This document shows, in pieces, positions 11,601 to 22,146 of a stretch of DNA of 64,000 nt (within the stretch, counting starts at the first letter, position 1; the number at the start of each line of letters is the position of its first letter). The position numbers and the translations under genes were made by a program. A model generated the notes under the pieces. The model was given only the letters and a program-made list of their open reading frames with translations, did not search any database and had not been told where the DNA came from. The DNA comes from Rosa chinensis (Eukaryota > Streptophyta > Magnoliopsida > Rosales > Rosaceae): positions 66,246,989 through 66,310,988 of the forward strand of contig NC_037094.1 of assembly GCF_002994745.2 (NCBI RefSeq), read 5' to 3'.

Positions 11601-14600
11601 CTTGATTTGCTACACTTCACAACAACACTTCACTAGCTTCTGACCCAAATCTCTGCACCAAGAATTCATTTTGTCCCAGTTTGGCATACCAGATTCACTC
11701 AGTTTATCAGAAGGCAGAGATCGAATGCATCCAAGACAGTGAAAAGATTTGTTACAATAAACAGGATAATAAGTATACAAGCAGGGGGAGCAATTTGAAT
11801 GGGCATTACCTGTCCTTGGCTTGTGGTGTGTGCTGAACTCTAAGCGTGAAAATGATTCTGGAATTTGTGAATGAAAATTTAAAATTACTTGTCTGAAAAG
11901 TAAAAACAATATTAATCATTAGTTTGCAGGATCGAGTTTCACAACCAATTACAGAAATAGAGTCTTTGGCTAAATCAGTGATCGGAAAGGAAACAAAAAA
12001 AGCTCCGGAAAGGCCACCCAAATTTGTTGTGTTTTTTCAAGACATACTTTAGCTAGGATTAAAATCCCACAAAGATAGATGTAACTTCTGACTACAAATT
12101 CCTGGATAGAGATGCAACGACAATGCCAAATTTCAACAATCCATTGCATGCTAAAGATGAGACTTACCTGAAGTTTCCTAGAACATCAACCTCATGTAAA
12201 GTTCGAGTTACAACATGTTGCAAGTATCCACCTTCCTGGCAAGGAGTTGGAGAGTAAGGCCATAACAACCATGTAAGACAAAGACACCAATACTTATTAA
12301 ATGAGCATCAGCATGGCATTTACCTTGGTAAGTGATCAAGCAAAGTGACTGGGCTGTGGATCAGCATCTTCTGGTCTATTCCAGCTCTCTACAATATGAG
12401 GCAACCCAAGTGGATGAACCAATAACCTTTCTCACATGATCTGAACCAGCTTTGTATAAATTTCATCTCTATGAACCTTATAATCCTGTTTTCAATTGAA
12501 AAACGAGCCATGAATGAGAAAAACAACAAATTGTATAAAATGAAATATTAAATATTCAAGGATTTATTACAAACAGACATACTAGCACAATAATCTAAAG
12601 AAACAACAGAACATAAACTATGACTCTTGATTGTCTTTTTTGTTTTTCTTAAAGAAGAAAAATAGATTTTATTAACGAAGAAAAAAGAAGCCAGTACAAA
12701 TCGTACAAAGATTTCTTTTGCTGATGGCTATTATCTTTAGCTTTATTAAGCAAATAGTGGTTTCTTTAATCAGAAAACAGTAATTAATTTCTGCTTCTGA
12801 CGTGTATACAGCAAATACAAGCATGTGAAAAGTTCATATGGTACAACAGTTGCCTAACATGCTTTCAAAAAGTATGGAGAAAAATCACAGGTATAAGTAT
12901 GACAAACTGAAAAAAACAATGCAGAACCAGGTTGACATTGTTTCACGATGTAGGAGGACAAACCTGAGCTAGTTGATCAATTTCAGATAGCAACATTGCC
13001 TTTCTTGTCTCAGGTACTTTCAGAAAAATGAATTTGCCTGAGTTCTTGAAGCAAAGGAAATAAATAAAGTCAGGAAATTTAAACAAAAGCTCCATGGTCA
13101 AAGCAGAAATAAATCTAATCTAGATAACTACATATTGTTCGACTGAAGAGTAGAATATATTATGTTTCTAACTAGAAATTACGTATGGATTCAAGTTATA
13201 ACCGATACTGAGTCCATACAGTACAAAGATCATGTATTACAGAATTATATCAAAAACCTCAAAGTGAACGCATGCATATGAGACCCCCAAATCTCAGGTA
13301 ATAGCTGTAAGTTATAATCACCTACCACGAATAATAGCATATGCGAAACTGATGACTTGACTTGCCAAGGCCAAGTGTTTAGAAGTTATCAACTTCAGGC
13401 CAGATACCTGCAATACCACATATGATCTGGTTGGTAGATAAATCAGAATTAACCAAACGATCAAAAAGGTATGCACTATTCTACTACTGTAAAATACGAA
13501 CAATGAAATGATCAAGGTGATTTTTAAGGTCCTATAAAATCAAGAGAGGAAGCTTCCTAATAGTTAAAAGGATTGCTGGGTTGAAGACCAAACATTACTT
13601 ATAAAGTCAGTGAAATGGTTTAATTTTTGAAGACATGTACATACAAGAACAGTAGATATGGAAATTTCAAATCTTCCATAACCATATTCCATTATCTATG
13701 TGGCAGATTGATAAAGTAAATTGTAAACACAATATTACTGAGGGAAAGTTACCTGCAACCAGGAACAAGCTGACATATCAATGAACAACAACAATGAACA
13801 ACCTCTGAGAATAACTTCTGAGGAAACAAAGTTGGACATATCAATGTACTCTGACAACATCTTCATCAATATCAGGCCACTGGAGGGAAACAAAGATTGA
13901 AGGAAAACGGAGTCAAAGACTTACACAACAGAACAAAACTCCAAATACAGCATTAGCATTACGAAAAATAGAGTATTGGCAGACATATAGCAGGAAAATG
14001 AGACAAGTAGATATAAGAAAGGAAAAAAAAAAGAAGAGTGAAACAAAGAAACTAACCAGTTTACCATGTGAAAACCAACACCTTTGCACAAAATGGTTTT
14101 GGAAGTTGACTTTCCTCTCTCCTTCATATTGCTGTGGCTGTTCTGAGCCACAGAATTTGTAACATCAGCCTTATTCTTTTCAGCTCCAGGAGCATATGTA
14201 GACTTATCCTTTCCGGTCATATCCGTAGATAATTCAGTAGAATCAGTTCGGTTAATATGCTGTTCTGTAAATGATGGCCCTGTATCCACCACATGTGAAC
14301 TATTGTTGCTTGTGGCCACCTCAGTGTAGCTTGTTTCGGTACTACCATGAACAGTATCCAGGTTCTCGGTTCCCAATGCTTCAGAACAAAATAATGAAGT
14401 GACAATAACCAGAAATCCATCAGGAACATCTACATCCACCCATGCTTCTTGGTCAAGAACTGCCTTAATATTTGTCATCTACAAATACCAAAAAGCAAAG
14501 CAATTATCTTAAAGTACCATACCAGGTGAAACTGAAATTATATATAAATAAGCACAGTTAGAACTAACTTGGGATTTGTGCTAAAAATCGAGGAAGGCTT

Positions 14601-15480
14601 TGGCCTGTGACTGTAGTGTTCCTCTAATACTAAATCTCTGCTGTGCCCCCATCTGAATATGTTGGCACAAATTGAGATGTATAACACATTGTCTAATCAT
14701 AAAACTTAAAAACAAATAAGGGAGAGGAAACAAAAAGTATTGAAAAAAGAACAAAATAAAATAAAAATTAATATCTTCTCTGTAGCAGTTATAAACTCTT
14801 GCGTGATGTCGTAGTGCTCAAAAACTCCTGTAATCTCAACTTAGGATGAAGAAGAGCATGAACCCCAAGTAGTTTTGCCCATCTTTCCTGGGCAGCATCA
14901 CAGGCTGCAACAACAGCTTCTGTGTTTTCTCGTAACACATCAGCTCTGTTTAGAATCACATTGTTTCAGAATATTGTATGACTTTGGCAACATTTCAATC
15001 AAAACCAAACCTTTAAAATGGAAACAGATGACGGAATAAGAGAAGCAATTCTAGTTGGAAGAAACTTTTGAGGGACAAAAATTTCACAGACAGTATTCTA
15101 AAATCTAGACCCATCTTAACACCACCATCCCTTGGGTGAGCACTTCCGGTGAAGTGAAAGTCTATCATTAAACTAATGCCAAGTAAGAAACAAGACTCAT
15201 GCCAAAGAACTAACAAGATCAAGAGACCAGACTTCACCTAAAACAAGACTATTGCTTTTCCTTGGAACAAAAGGGCTTTTGCAGCAACTCTTTCAGATAT
15301 ATACGACACAAGTAAACCACATCGGCCATCACTTTCTTGAGTAGTTTCGGCAGCCTCAACAGTCAGCACCAACCGCAAGTGCAGCAGCAACTGAATCAGC
15401 TGCATAGGGACCACCAAGGTTGCACATAATCCACTCAATAGCCTGTTTCACTTCAGCAGACAGTAATAGATGTGCAATTG
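11600..15480 (-). pseudogene. VPS54: VPS54 pseudogene, C-terminal part, introns retained
   Basis: Exon-like blocks on the minus strand match, in order, the C-terminal half of plant VPS54, the GARP subunit that tethers endosome-derived vesicles at the trans-Golgi. Readable pieces: AIEWIMCNLGGPYAADSV (about 15450), ENTEAVVAACDAAQERWAKL (about 14930), SIRGTLQSQAKAF (about 14620), TNIKAVLDQEAWVDVDVP (14475 on), VSGLKLITSKHLALASQVI (about 13400), VPETRKAMLLSEID (about 13000), YKVHRDEIYTKLVQIM (about 12480), TLHEVDVLGNF (about 12210), RQVILNFHSQIPESFSRLE (about 11890), LGCIRSLPSDKLSESG (about 11730). Splice sites flank most blocks, so it is a DNA-level copy. Lesions: TAG at 14583-14581, TGA at 12434-12432, TGA at 12338-12336, and frame breaks near 15365, 14815, 11825 and 11670. 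The N-terminal half is absent. Expected VPS54 length is about 1000 residues. It cannot make a normal VPS54; residual transcription is possible. Confidence 0.85.
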
Positions 15481-16026
15481 AATCATATGACATCACACTC
15501 AAATAGTGATTTATGCTGAAGAAAAAAAAGTAGACACAAACTTTGAAGAAACCAATCGGTTATTATATTGCCATCTGATTAGTGATTACAGAACTTAAAA
15601 ATGTTAATCTAAAAGAGATTATATATGTGCAACCGGTAGATATGACCGCAACCACTACAACAGATTGTCTCAAATGTCCCCAATGAATCTAACTGCTTGA
15701 CTCAAACTTTAAATTAAGTAAATGTTTTTATAATGTTGACATAGAGGGAACCTGTATCATTTCTTTAGACATGTAATGATAAATTGCACAAGTCCCTAAT
15801 AATTCCAAAATAAACTCAGTCACAGACTAAAACAGATCAATTGAACCAAGAGCTCCAGGATATAAATAGAAAGAAAAAAATCTGAAGTGCTTCTACTTTG
15901 TCAGTTTTCCGAAAATTATAACAGGGGATGTATGTGCTGTACATAAACAAAGCATCTGTGCAAGAAAAATAATGTATTACGGTTTACTGAGCAGATTTTC
16001 AAATGGTAAAAAGCTTAGGTTAGTTT
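15480..16026. other. Non-coding gap between VPS54 remnant and direct repeat
   Basis: No clear coding block. It may be further decayed VPS54 intron sequence. Confidence 0.3.
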
Positions 16027-16407
16027 ATGGAGTAGCATCTAAAAAATTAATTTTGAAAAGTAGTAGGAATGAATCAAAAGTTAGTGATCAACTGAGCTTG
16101 TCTACTTAATAATTTGAACTTGATAAAGGGGTCGCAGTTTTGAATATTTGAACCCAAGCCAAATCAATTTTCAAGCTCAGCCTAGGCTATTCATGAAGGA
16201 TCAAAACAGGTTTGCAACCCTAACGGTGAGGCAGTAAATAAATTTGACTATAGTTATAGTAAAAAAGAGAAGTAAGAACAGACCATTAAAACGTGAAAAT
16301 TTAATTTCCATTGATAATCATTTTCATACACCAGTAATATAAAGCCGATTATACAACGAAAAGTGAAAACCCTATTCCGACGAGATGATTACAAAAAAAT
16401 CAAACAA
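16027..16407. repeat. Long direct repeat, copy A (381 bp)
   Basis: Nearly identical to 17119-17493. I see one 6-bp indel (an extra 'agttat' here) and one A/T substitution, so about 99% identity outside the indel. It lies just downstream (minus sense) of the small membrane-protein frame. Confidence 0.95.
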
Positions 16408-16465
16408 ACATCTCGGAAAAACTGAAAATTTAACCCAAAAAAAAACCCAGAACGATACAAACCCC

Positions 16466-16952
16466 TCAACCAGTCCAGGTGCAGGTGCAATGGTGGCACG
16501 TCACCATAGAGATCAGCAGTACCGCTGACGTGGAGCAGATGGTCAGCAGGAGGTAGGCGAGGAGGATGCCAAACAGAGCCCAGCGGCTTGTCACCTTCAC
16601 GTACTTGAGAAGCGCCGCGGAGGGCGAGTGCGAGGGCTGTGGAGAGCAGAAGAAGGGTTGAAATGGCTCCGATTTTCTTCCAGAACTGAAGGCCGATGAT
16701 GACGGCCAAGGGAATTAGCACAGTCACAGAGTTCAGCCATGGAATTCCTTTGTAACGCAGCTGCATTCCTCCGTCACCGGCCACATGCTCTGGGTTGGGC
16801 TCGAATAGTGCTCTCTCGAGCACATCGCCGATGGCTCCATTCTTCACGGGATGGTGATGGCGAGCTCTCGCCTGATTCTCGATATCTCCAAACACGTCGT
16901 CTCCGATAACCAGTGGGTTGGGACGACGCTTGAGGCTGAAGATCCGAGCCAT
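16466..16952 (-). CDS. Small predicted membrane protein, probable frameshift
   Basis: An ATG at 16952, preceded by a CT/AC-rich leader, opens a frame beginning MARIFSLKRRPNPL. It is followed by a soluble stretch and, near residues 75-115, hydrophobic segments (NSVTVLIPLAVIIGLQFW and STLLLLSTALALAL). Read straight on, this frame continues to 16389 (187 residues) with an unconvincing Pro/His/Arg-rich tail. Around 16625 another frame on the same strand takes over, giving a clean membrane-like helix (WALFGILLAYLLLTIC) and a stop at 16466. I therefore suspect a small indel, so this may be a broken gene of about 160 residues. I do not recognise the family. The two direct repeats on either side are the notable context. 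Confidence 0.45.
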
Positions 16953-17118
16953 GGTGAGATGGGAGGTTTACGGTTTGGGTTTGGGTTTTGGTTTTGGTTT
17001 TGGGAGAGGTGGGTTTTAAAGCTCTCTAGAACCATCGGGAGAAGATGCCCTTCCACGATGCCCCTCATTAGTGAATCTGTTAATTCGCTAATGAGCGATT
17101 TGCAGACGAACTTCGCTA

Positions 17119-17493
17119 ATGGAGTAGCATCTAAAAAATTAATTTTGAAAAGTAGTAGGAATGAATCAAAAGTTAGTGATCAACTGAGCTTGTCTACTTA
17201 ATAATTTGAACTTGATAAAGGGGTCGCAGTTTTGAATATTTGAACCCAAGCCAAATCAATTTTCAAGCTCAGCCTAGGCTATTCATGAAGGATCAAAACT
17301 GGTTTGCAACCCTAACGGTGAGGCAGTAAATAAATTTGACTATAGTAAAAAAGAGAAGTAAGAACAGACCATTAAAACGTGAAAATTTAATTTCCATTGA
17401 TAATCATTTTCATACACCAGTAATATAAAGCCGATTATACAACGAAAAGTGAAAACCCTATTCCGACGAGATGATTACAAAAAAATCAAACAA
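17119..17493. repeat. Long direct repeat, copy B (375 bp)
   Basis: Second copy of 16027-16407, lying upstream (minus sense) of the membrane-protein frame. In minus orientation the repeat could start TG and end CA, but I see no 5-bp target duplication, no tRNA primer site inside the left copy and no polypurine tract, so an LTR or TRIM reading is not supported. Confidence 0.95.
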
Positions 17494-17918
17494 TGCCGAT
17501 TTTCTCGGCTGTATCTAACCAGAGGGAGAGGTTTCTGAGTGCTGGAATTTAAACAGCCAATGTGCATTTTCTCCCATTTTTCTCTGTCCTTTTATATTTA
17601 AACAACCACCTCACTTATACCCACTTGTGAATTGACACGTGTGATTTTTTATTGATATATAATTGTTGTAATTGTTGAGTTAAATTCAAGTAATTATGAA
17701 GAATATAGACTCTTTTTTTTTAGTACAGTTGCTGATCGAAGATCATCAATAAATGAATGAAGATGTTCTTTTTGTAAAAATATATTACACATAAAATTGA
17801 TACTTTTTAGAGAGCAACATAAATCTTTTACCAACAATGCTTAAAATAATAAGGAGCTATAATTTATTACTCTTTATATTTTAATTTTACAATTACAAAA
17901 CATTTACTGCCAGACAAA

Positions 17919-18807
17919 AATCATATGCTGAAAACGAAACAAAACCCTAGAGAGAGAGCTACGGAGAGCTTTTCGTTCTGTGACCGACTCCTTCTGCAAA
18001 TTTGCCCTCGTCCTGCAGCACGAGATGTCTAGTGGGCCTCCGGGCTCTGCCGGCTTCTTTGTGCTGCTGTCGAAGGGGTGATCTAAGGGGGGGCTCTAGG
18101 GCGACAGTTTTGTTGGATGCCAGTGCTCGAAGTTTTGACAAATTTTGCCTCAACGTCGGGTGCGGCAGCTCTGTGTTCGTGGCGTTGCGGTGCGGCATCT
18201 CTGTTTTGCTTGGTTGGCTGCTGTGAATTTGAGGTCGGTAACTGCGATGGTGGCTCTAAGTGAACTACATCGATCTGGTTTCTGCGTAATCTCATGGCGT
18301 GGCGTCTCGGGTTTACTTGGTTTTCAGGCGTCTGGGGTTCACGGTGGTCATAATTGTTGTGATGAGGCTTCGGGTAGCAGTAGTGACGGCAGCGCCAAAC
18401 GAGATGGTGAGGGGTGGCAGCACGTGCAGAAAATGACGACTTGGGCTAGTTTGGGCTGGTTTGCTATGGCTTGGGTGATGCTGTCCTTGGGTTGTTCCCT
18501 TTTGGGCCTGATTAAATTGAGCCTGGTTGCTTTAGGCTTGCATTATGTTAGTAGCTTAGTTTACTTCCAATAATTTTTTTAGGGACCAATGCACTTTTTA
18601 TGCTTCTAGCAGATCTTCTGGAGTAGTATCGAAGGAAGATTTATGCTATTTCGAATGTATTTAATGTCAAATGAGTGCCCTAGTTTCTACGTACCACTGT
18701 AGACACTAGCACAACTTCTTGCCTGCCTCTAATTAATAGTAGGAGGGTATGTAATGGTCATTCTAGCTTGTGATCAATGTAATGGTTTTTTGCCTTAATT
18801 CAAAAAC
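17919..18807 (+). mobile_element. Retroposed element, about 889 bp, 15-bp target duplication
   Basis: Flanked by the direct repeat TTACTGCCAGACAAA at 17904-17918 and 18808-18822. The right end runs out in a short A-rich tail ('caaaaa'). The body begins near an 'aaaaccctagagagagag' start, is unusually G/C-rich to about 18550, then AT-rich. A long variable target duplication plus A tail indicates target-primed reverse transcription. There is no reverse transcriptase, and the short frames inside have no family signature. It is either a truncated LINE or a non-autonomous element. Confidence 0.72.
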
Positions 18808-19019
18808 TTACTGCCAGACAAATTCTACAATAAAAACATTGTGATTAAACATAGATAATGACCTCCTTTCAGATCAAAAAAAAATAATACATAATGACCT
18901 TGACTAACAAATTGTGATGGTGACTAACAAATTGTGATGGTGGTGGTTTTCTGAAGAAGAAATGAAAAGGGAAATAGAAATGGGGGGGCCACGGGGTCCA
19001 GGTCGAAGGGAAATTGAGA

Positions 19020-19254
19020 GGAATTCATGAGATTAAGAGGTCGTGGCCTCGTGGGCCCGCGGCTTTCTATTTCGTGAGCAAGTGGAAAGTACACGTGCTG
19101 ACCACGTGACGAAGAGAAGGAAAAGGGAATTAACTAATTAAGGGAATGAGATTAGGAATCCATGAGATTAAGAGGTCGTGGACTCGTGGGCCCGTGGCTT
19201 TCTATTTCGTGAGCAAGAGGAAAGTACACGTGCTGAACACGTGACGAACAGAAG
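19020..19254. repeat. 100-bp direct repeat carrying paired G-boxes
   Basis: Copies at 19020-19119 and 19155-19254 differ at a handful of positions. Each has two CACGTG hexamers (19092-19097, 19103-19108; 19227-19232, 19238-19243). A further CACGTG is at 19337-19342. CACGTG is the bZIP/bHLH G-box in plant promoters. No gene start is evident next to it, so regulatory function is not shown. A short tandem 'gtgactaacaaattgtgatg' precedes it at about 18901-18940. Confidence 0.8.
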
Positions 19255-19804
19255 CAAAATATCACGCTGATGGGCCACCATGTGTTATCTTCTAATTGGC
19301 TCAAGATAATTAAACAAAATGAATGTTTAATTGCTGCACGTGAATGCGGCTGTAGGCTGAAGCTTGCTTAATTAATCGAACTAATGATTAATTAAAACAG
19401 TCGTTTCCTTCCTTCATTTCTTTATTCTATTTTTCTTCTTTCCGATCTTCAAGCACATGTGCATAATTTCTTTAAGGTCATCGATTTCTACATCCTCGCT
19501 CGAGTTGACTATAATTGACCAAAATCGACTATTTCGATTCCTTGTCGAAAAGTCCAATTTATTTCAATTTTACACCATTTTTTTTTTTCAAATTCTCAAC
19601 ACCGCTTATTTCCTACAATCAAATAAAAGTGAACTAATTATATAATAGGGGATGTGACAACTTACCCAATTTTTGGCCAAAAATTGCTCACTTACTCCAC
19701 CAAGAGTTTTTTAACCCCATTTACCCAATTTAACAGTGTTTGACAGTATTGCCCTCATTTTAATTAACAAATTACACTCATATCTCTCTCTCCTCCCCCT
19801 CATC

Positions 19805-19850
<46 letters not shown>

Positions 19851-20079
19851 CCACCACGCCCACCACTCCACCGTCGATGTCGGTGTCCACCGCCGCCGCT
19901 CTGTCCCACCGTCGGACCACCCGAGGATGACGCCATCTAATTCTACGATCCCAACCCCTCTGGGCTTCGCTGGTTTTGTTCGTCAGATGTCCGGGAAGCT
20001 CCGAAGCTACACGCAGGAATCGGGTCTGGGTTTCACTTGCAGGTCTCGGACGACGTCAAAACTGTGGTCTATTGGGGGG

Positions 20080-20710
20080 TAATAGACAGATTATTGCCCC
20101 CCACTAATTTCTTAACTGTGGTTAATTAATCACTAAAATTAGAGTTTTGATAAGTCTTATGTTGTTTTGAGTTTATTAAAGTACAATAATCTGTCAATGA
20201 TAGTTAAGTGAAGGGTTTTGACTTCGTATGAAGACATTATTTGGGGGCCGTAATGTGTCTGCTGCCCCCCACTAAACCATTAAAACTTGCACCAGTTTCA
20301 AGGATTCACAGTGTATTGCACTTTATCACAAACAAAACCAAAATGATCATTTTATAATCAACAAGAGATGATTATTGTCTCCTAAGAAAGACATTATTGG
20401 GTGGCACTAATGTGTCTACTGCCCCCCAATAGACCATCAAACATTACACCGCTTCCTATGTTTCACAGATTATAGAAGTTATTCACACTCAAAACAGCAG
20501 ATAATGTCTAAAAACACACATTATGAGGGTCAATATTCTGTCTACTGCCCCCCCAGTATACTGACACAAACCACACAATTTTTTTCATATATCGACTACT
20601 GCAATTTAACACTACATTTACTTTAGAATAGCAGTTTTCAGTCCGTCAATAAATAAAGCAGTCATCATTGGCCCCCAATACAAAGTCTACTGGGGGGCAC
20701 TAATGTTACA
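20080..20710. repeat. Degenerate internal repeats with paired G-run/C-run motifs
   Basis: Inside the MULE, about five diverged units of 100-180 bp each carry a TTGGGGG..TAATGTGTCTACTGCCCCCCA-like core (near 20073-20105, 20240-20275, 20398-20430, 20523-20555, 20668-20700, the last inverted). The G-run and C-run in one unit can pair. Confidence 0.6.
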
Positions 20711-20869
20711 ACTTTTATGGTTATGACTGCACAATAGCAGATAGCAGTTTTCAGTCCCAGATAGCAGTTTTCAGTCCGTCGTCGATTCCTTCAGAAGGTC
20801 AAACCCTGCCTCACCGAGCTTCTCAGCGACGAGGACCGTCTGCTTGGCGTCGAGCCTGGCAGCGGAGAG

Positions 20870-20942
20870 CACGACGACGAGTTTCGGCGCGGCGATAGAG
20901 AGAGCAGGCGTCATGGGCGACCTGCTGGAGGGATGGAGGGAG

Positions 20943-21041
<99 letters not shown>

Positions 21042-21142
21042 ACGACGACGAGTTTCGGCGCGGCGATAGAGAGAGCAGGCGTCATGGGCGACCTGCTGGA
21101 GGGATGGAGGGAGGGAGGGAGGGAGAGAGGGAGGGAGGGAGA

Positions 21143-21224
<82 letters not shown>
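20870..21224. repeat. Duplicated 71-bp segment with two long (GA)n tracts
   Basis: The 71-bp segment at 20870-20940 recurs at 21041-21111. Each copy is followed by a (GA)n microsatellite (about 20945-21040 and 21146-21224). Unequal exchange or slippage between GA tracts would explain the duplication. The long Ser-Leu and Arg-Glu open frames across it are products of the dinucleotide repeat. Confidence 0.9.
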
Positions 21225-21226
<2 letters not shown>

Positions 21227-21719
21227 GGTGAGGGGGGAGGAGAGAGAAATCGGTGAGGGGGGAGAGGGCAAAAAAGTCCCAAAAATAAATAAAAAGAAGA
21301 AAAAAGAATTAATTGGGTAAAGGGGAAATAATCCCTTAGAGTGTTTTGGGTAAACGGGGTTAAAAAACAGTTAGTGGAGCAAGTAGGCAAATTTAAAGCT
21401 AAAATTGGGTAAATGAGCATTTTCCCTATATAATAATTAGTTTGAAAAATTTCAATATTTAAGATACAATTATGTGCATGCAAATACGTGTAATTAGGAC
21501 CTTTCATTGAGACTCTTGATTTACTTTGTAATTTATTTAGTAAGCCTTCTTTACTTTAAATTTTTATTTTCTTTGTTAAAGAACAATTAATTTTGGGAGA
21601 TTTTGATAGATAATTAATTAAATTTACTCACCGTAACTAATATTTATAAATGTTCATTATTCAGGTAATTGCAGAAACAAAAAGGATATATTAAAAAAAT
21701 GGAGAAGTGAGTCTTGAAA

Positions 21720-21755
21720 AAAATGTGGCTAAAAAAAATGCTTTAGCCACATTTT
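21720..21755. repeat. Perfect hairpin with 14-bp stem
   Basis: AAAATGTGGCTAAA (21720-21733) and TTTAGCCACATTTT (21742-21755) form a perfect stem with an 8-nt loop, next to an A-run and a (TA)n tract at about 21766-21792. It is probably the tip of a small MITE. No terminator role is implied. Confidence 0.7.
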
Positions 21756-21758
21756 GAG

Positions 21759-21789
<31 letters not shown>

Positions 21790-21799
21790 TATTTTTCTT

Positions 21800-22140
21800 C
21801 AAGTTAAACAAGGGAAGGCCCGCCCCGTCCTTATTTGGAAGGCTCGACCCGGCTAGACCCTTTTGAGCCTTGTAGCCCGGGCCTTATGGATGAGTAAGGG
21901 TTAATATATTTAAGCTTTGGCCCTATCCGATCCCACTCAATGGTGTATTCTTCAAAGATGCTACTACTGCTGGTGCTTCTACGCTTCTGCCCAGGCCTAT
22001 AAAATCAGCCCAAGTTGTGGGCTATGGGTTGGCCCTGCCCAAGTTAATGGGCGGGCTTAGCCGAACCCATTTTACAAAGGGTAGGGATTAGGATAAGTTT
22101 TTGAAGCCATGCCAGGCCCAGCTCATTCTAGTAAAATATA
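21800..22140. repeat. GC-rich transposon-derived segment
   Basis: Contains 'cccgccccg', 'ctcgacccggctagaccc' and 'gcccgggcc' runs. Very similar vocabulary ('gggccgggct', 'cctaggcccag') occurs at 37970-38120 and 38480-38670, so it belongs to a dispersed repeat family. No boundaries were found. Confidence 0.4.
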
Positions 22141-22146
22141 GGGAAG

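Larger units (their letters stand above)
19648..21426. mobile_element. Mutator-like element, 1.78 kb, with probable captured gene sequence
   Basis: Imperfect terminal inverted repeats of about 100 bp (both ends carry GGG..CTTACCCAATTTT-like and 'ttttttaacccc.tttacccaa' text) lie inside a perfect 9-bp target duplication, TATATAATA (19639-19647 and 21427-21435). This is the MULE hallmark. Just inside the termini the base composition jumps to GC-rich: 19855-20065 and 20775-20940. The latter reads on the minus strand as a coding-like stretch (APKLVVVLSAARLDAKQTVL). This suggests a Pack-MULE holding exon fragments of a host gene I cannot name. No transposase was found. Confidence 0.8.

Noticed and set aside
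16027..17493. TRIM or small LTR retrotransposon
   Set aside because: Direct repeats are present and TG..CA ends can be drawn, but there is no target duplication, no primer-binding site and no polypurine tract.
17959..18573. Open frames in the GC-rich block as a host gene
   Set aside because: They lie entirely within a retroposed element bounded by a target duplication, and no domain or splice structure is visible.
20771..21507. Long Ser-Leu (minus) and Arg-Glu (plus) open frames
   Set aside because: They are readings of (GA)n microsatellites in all frames, not genes.
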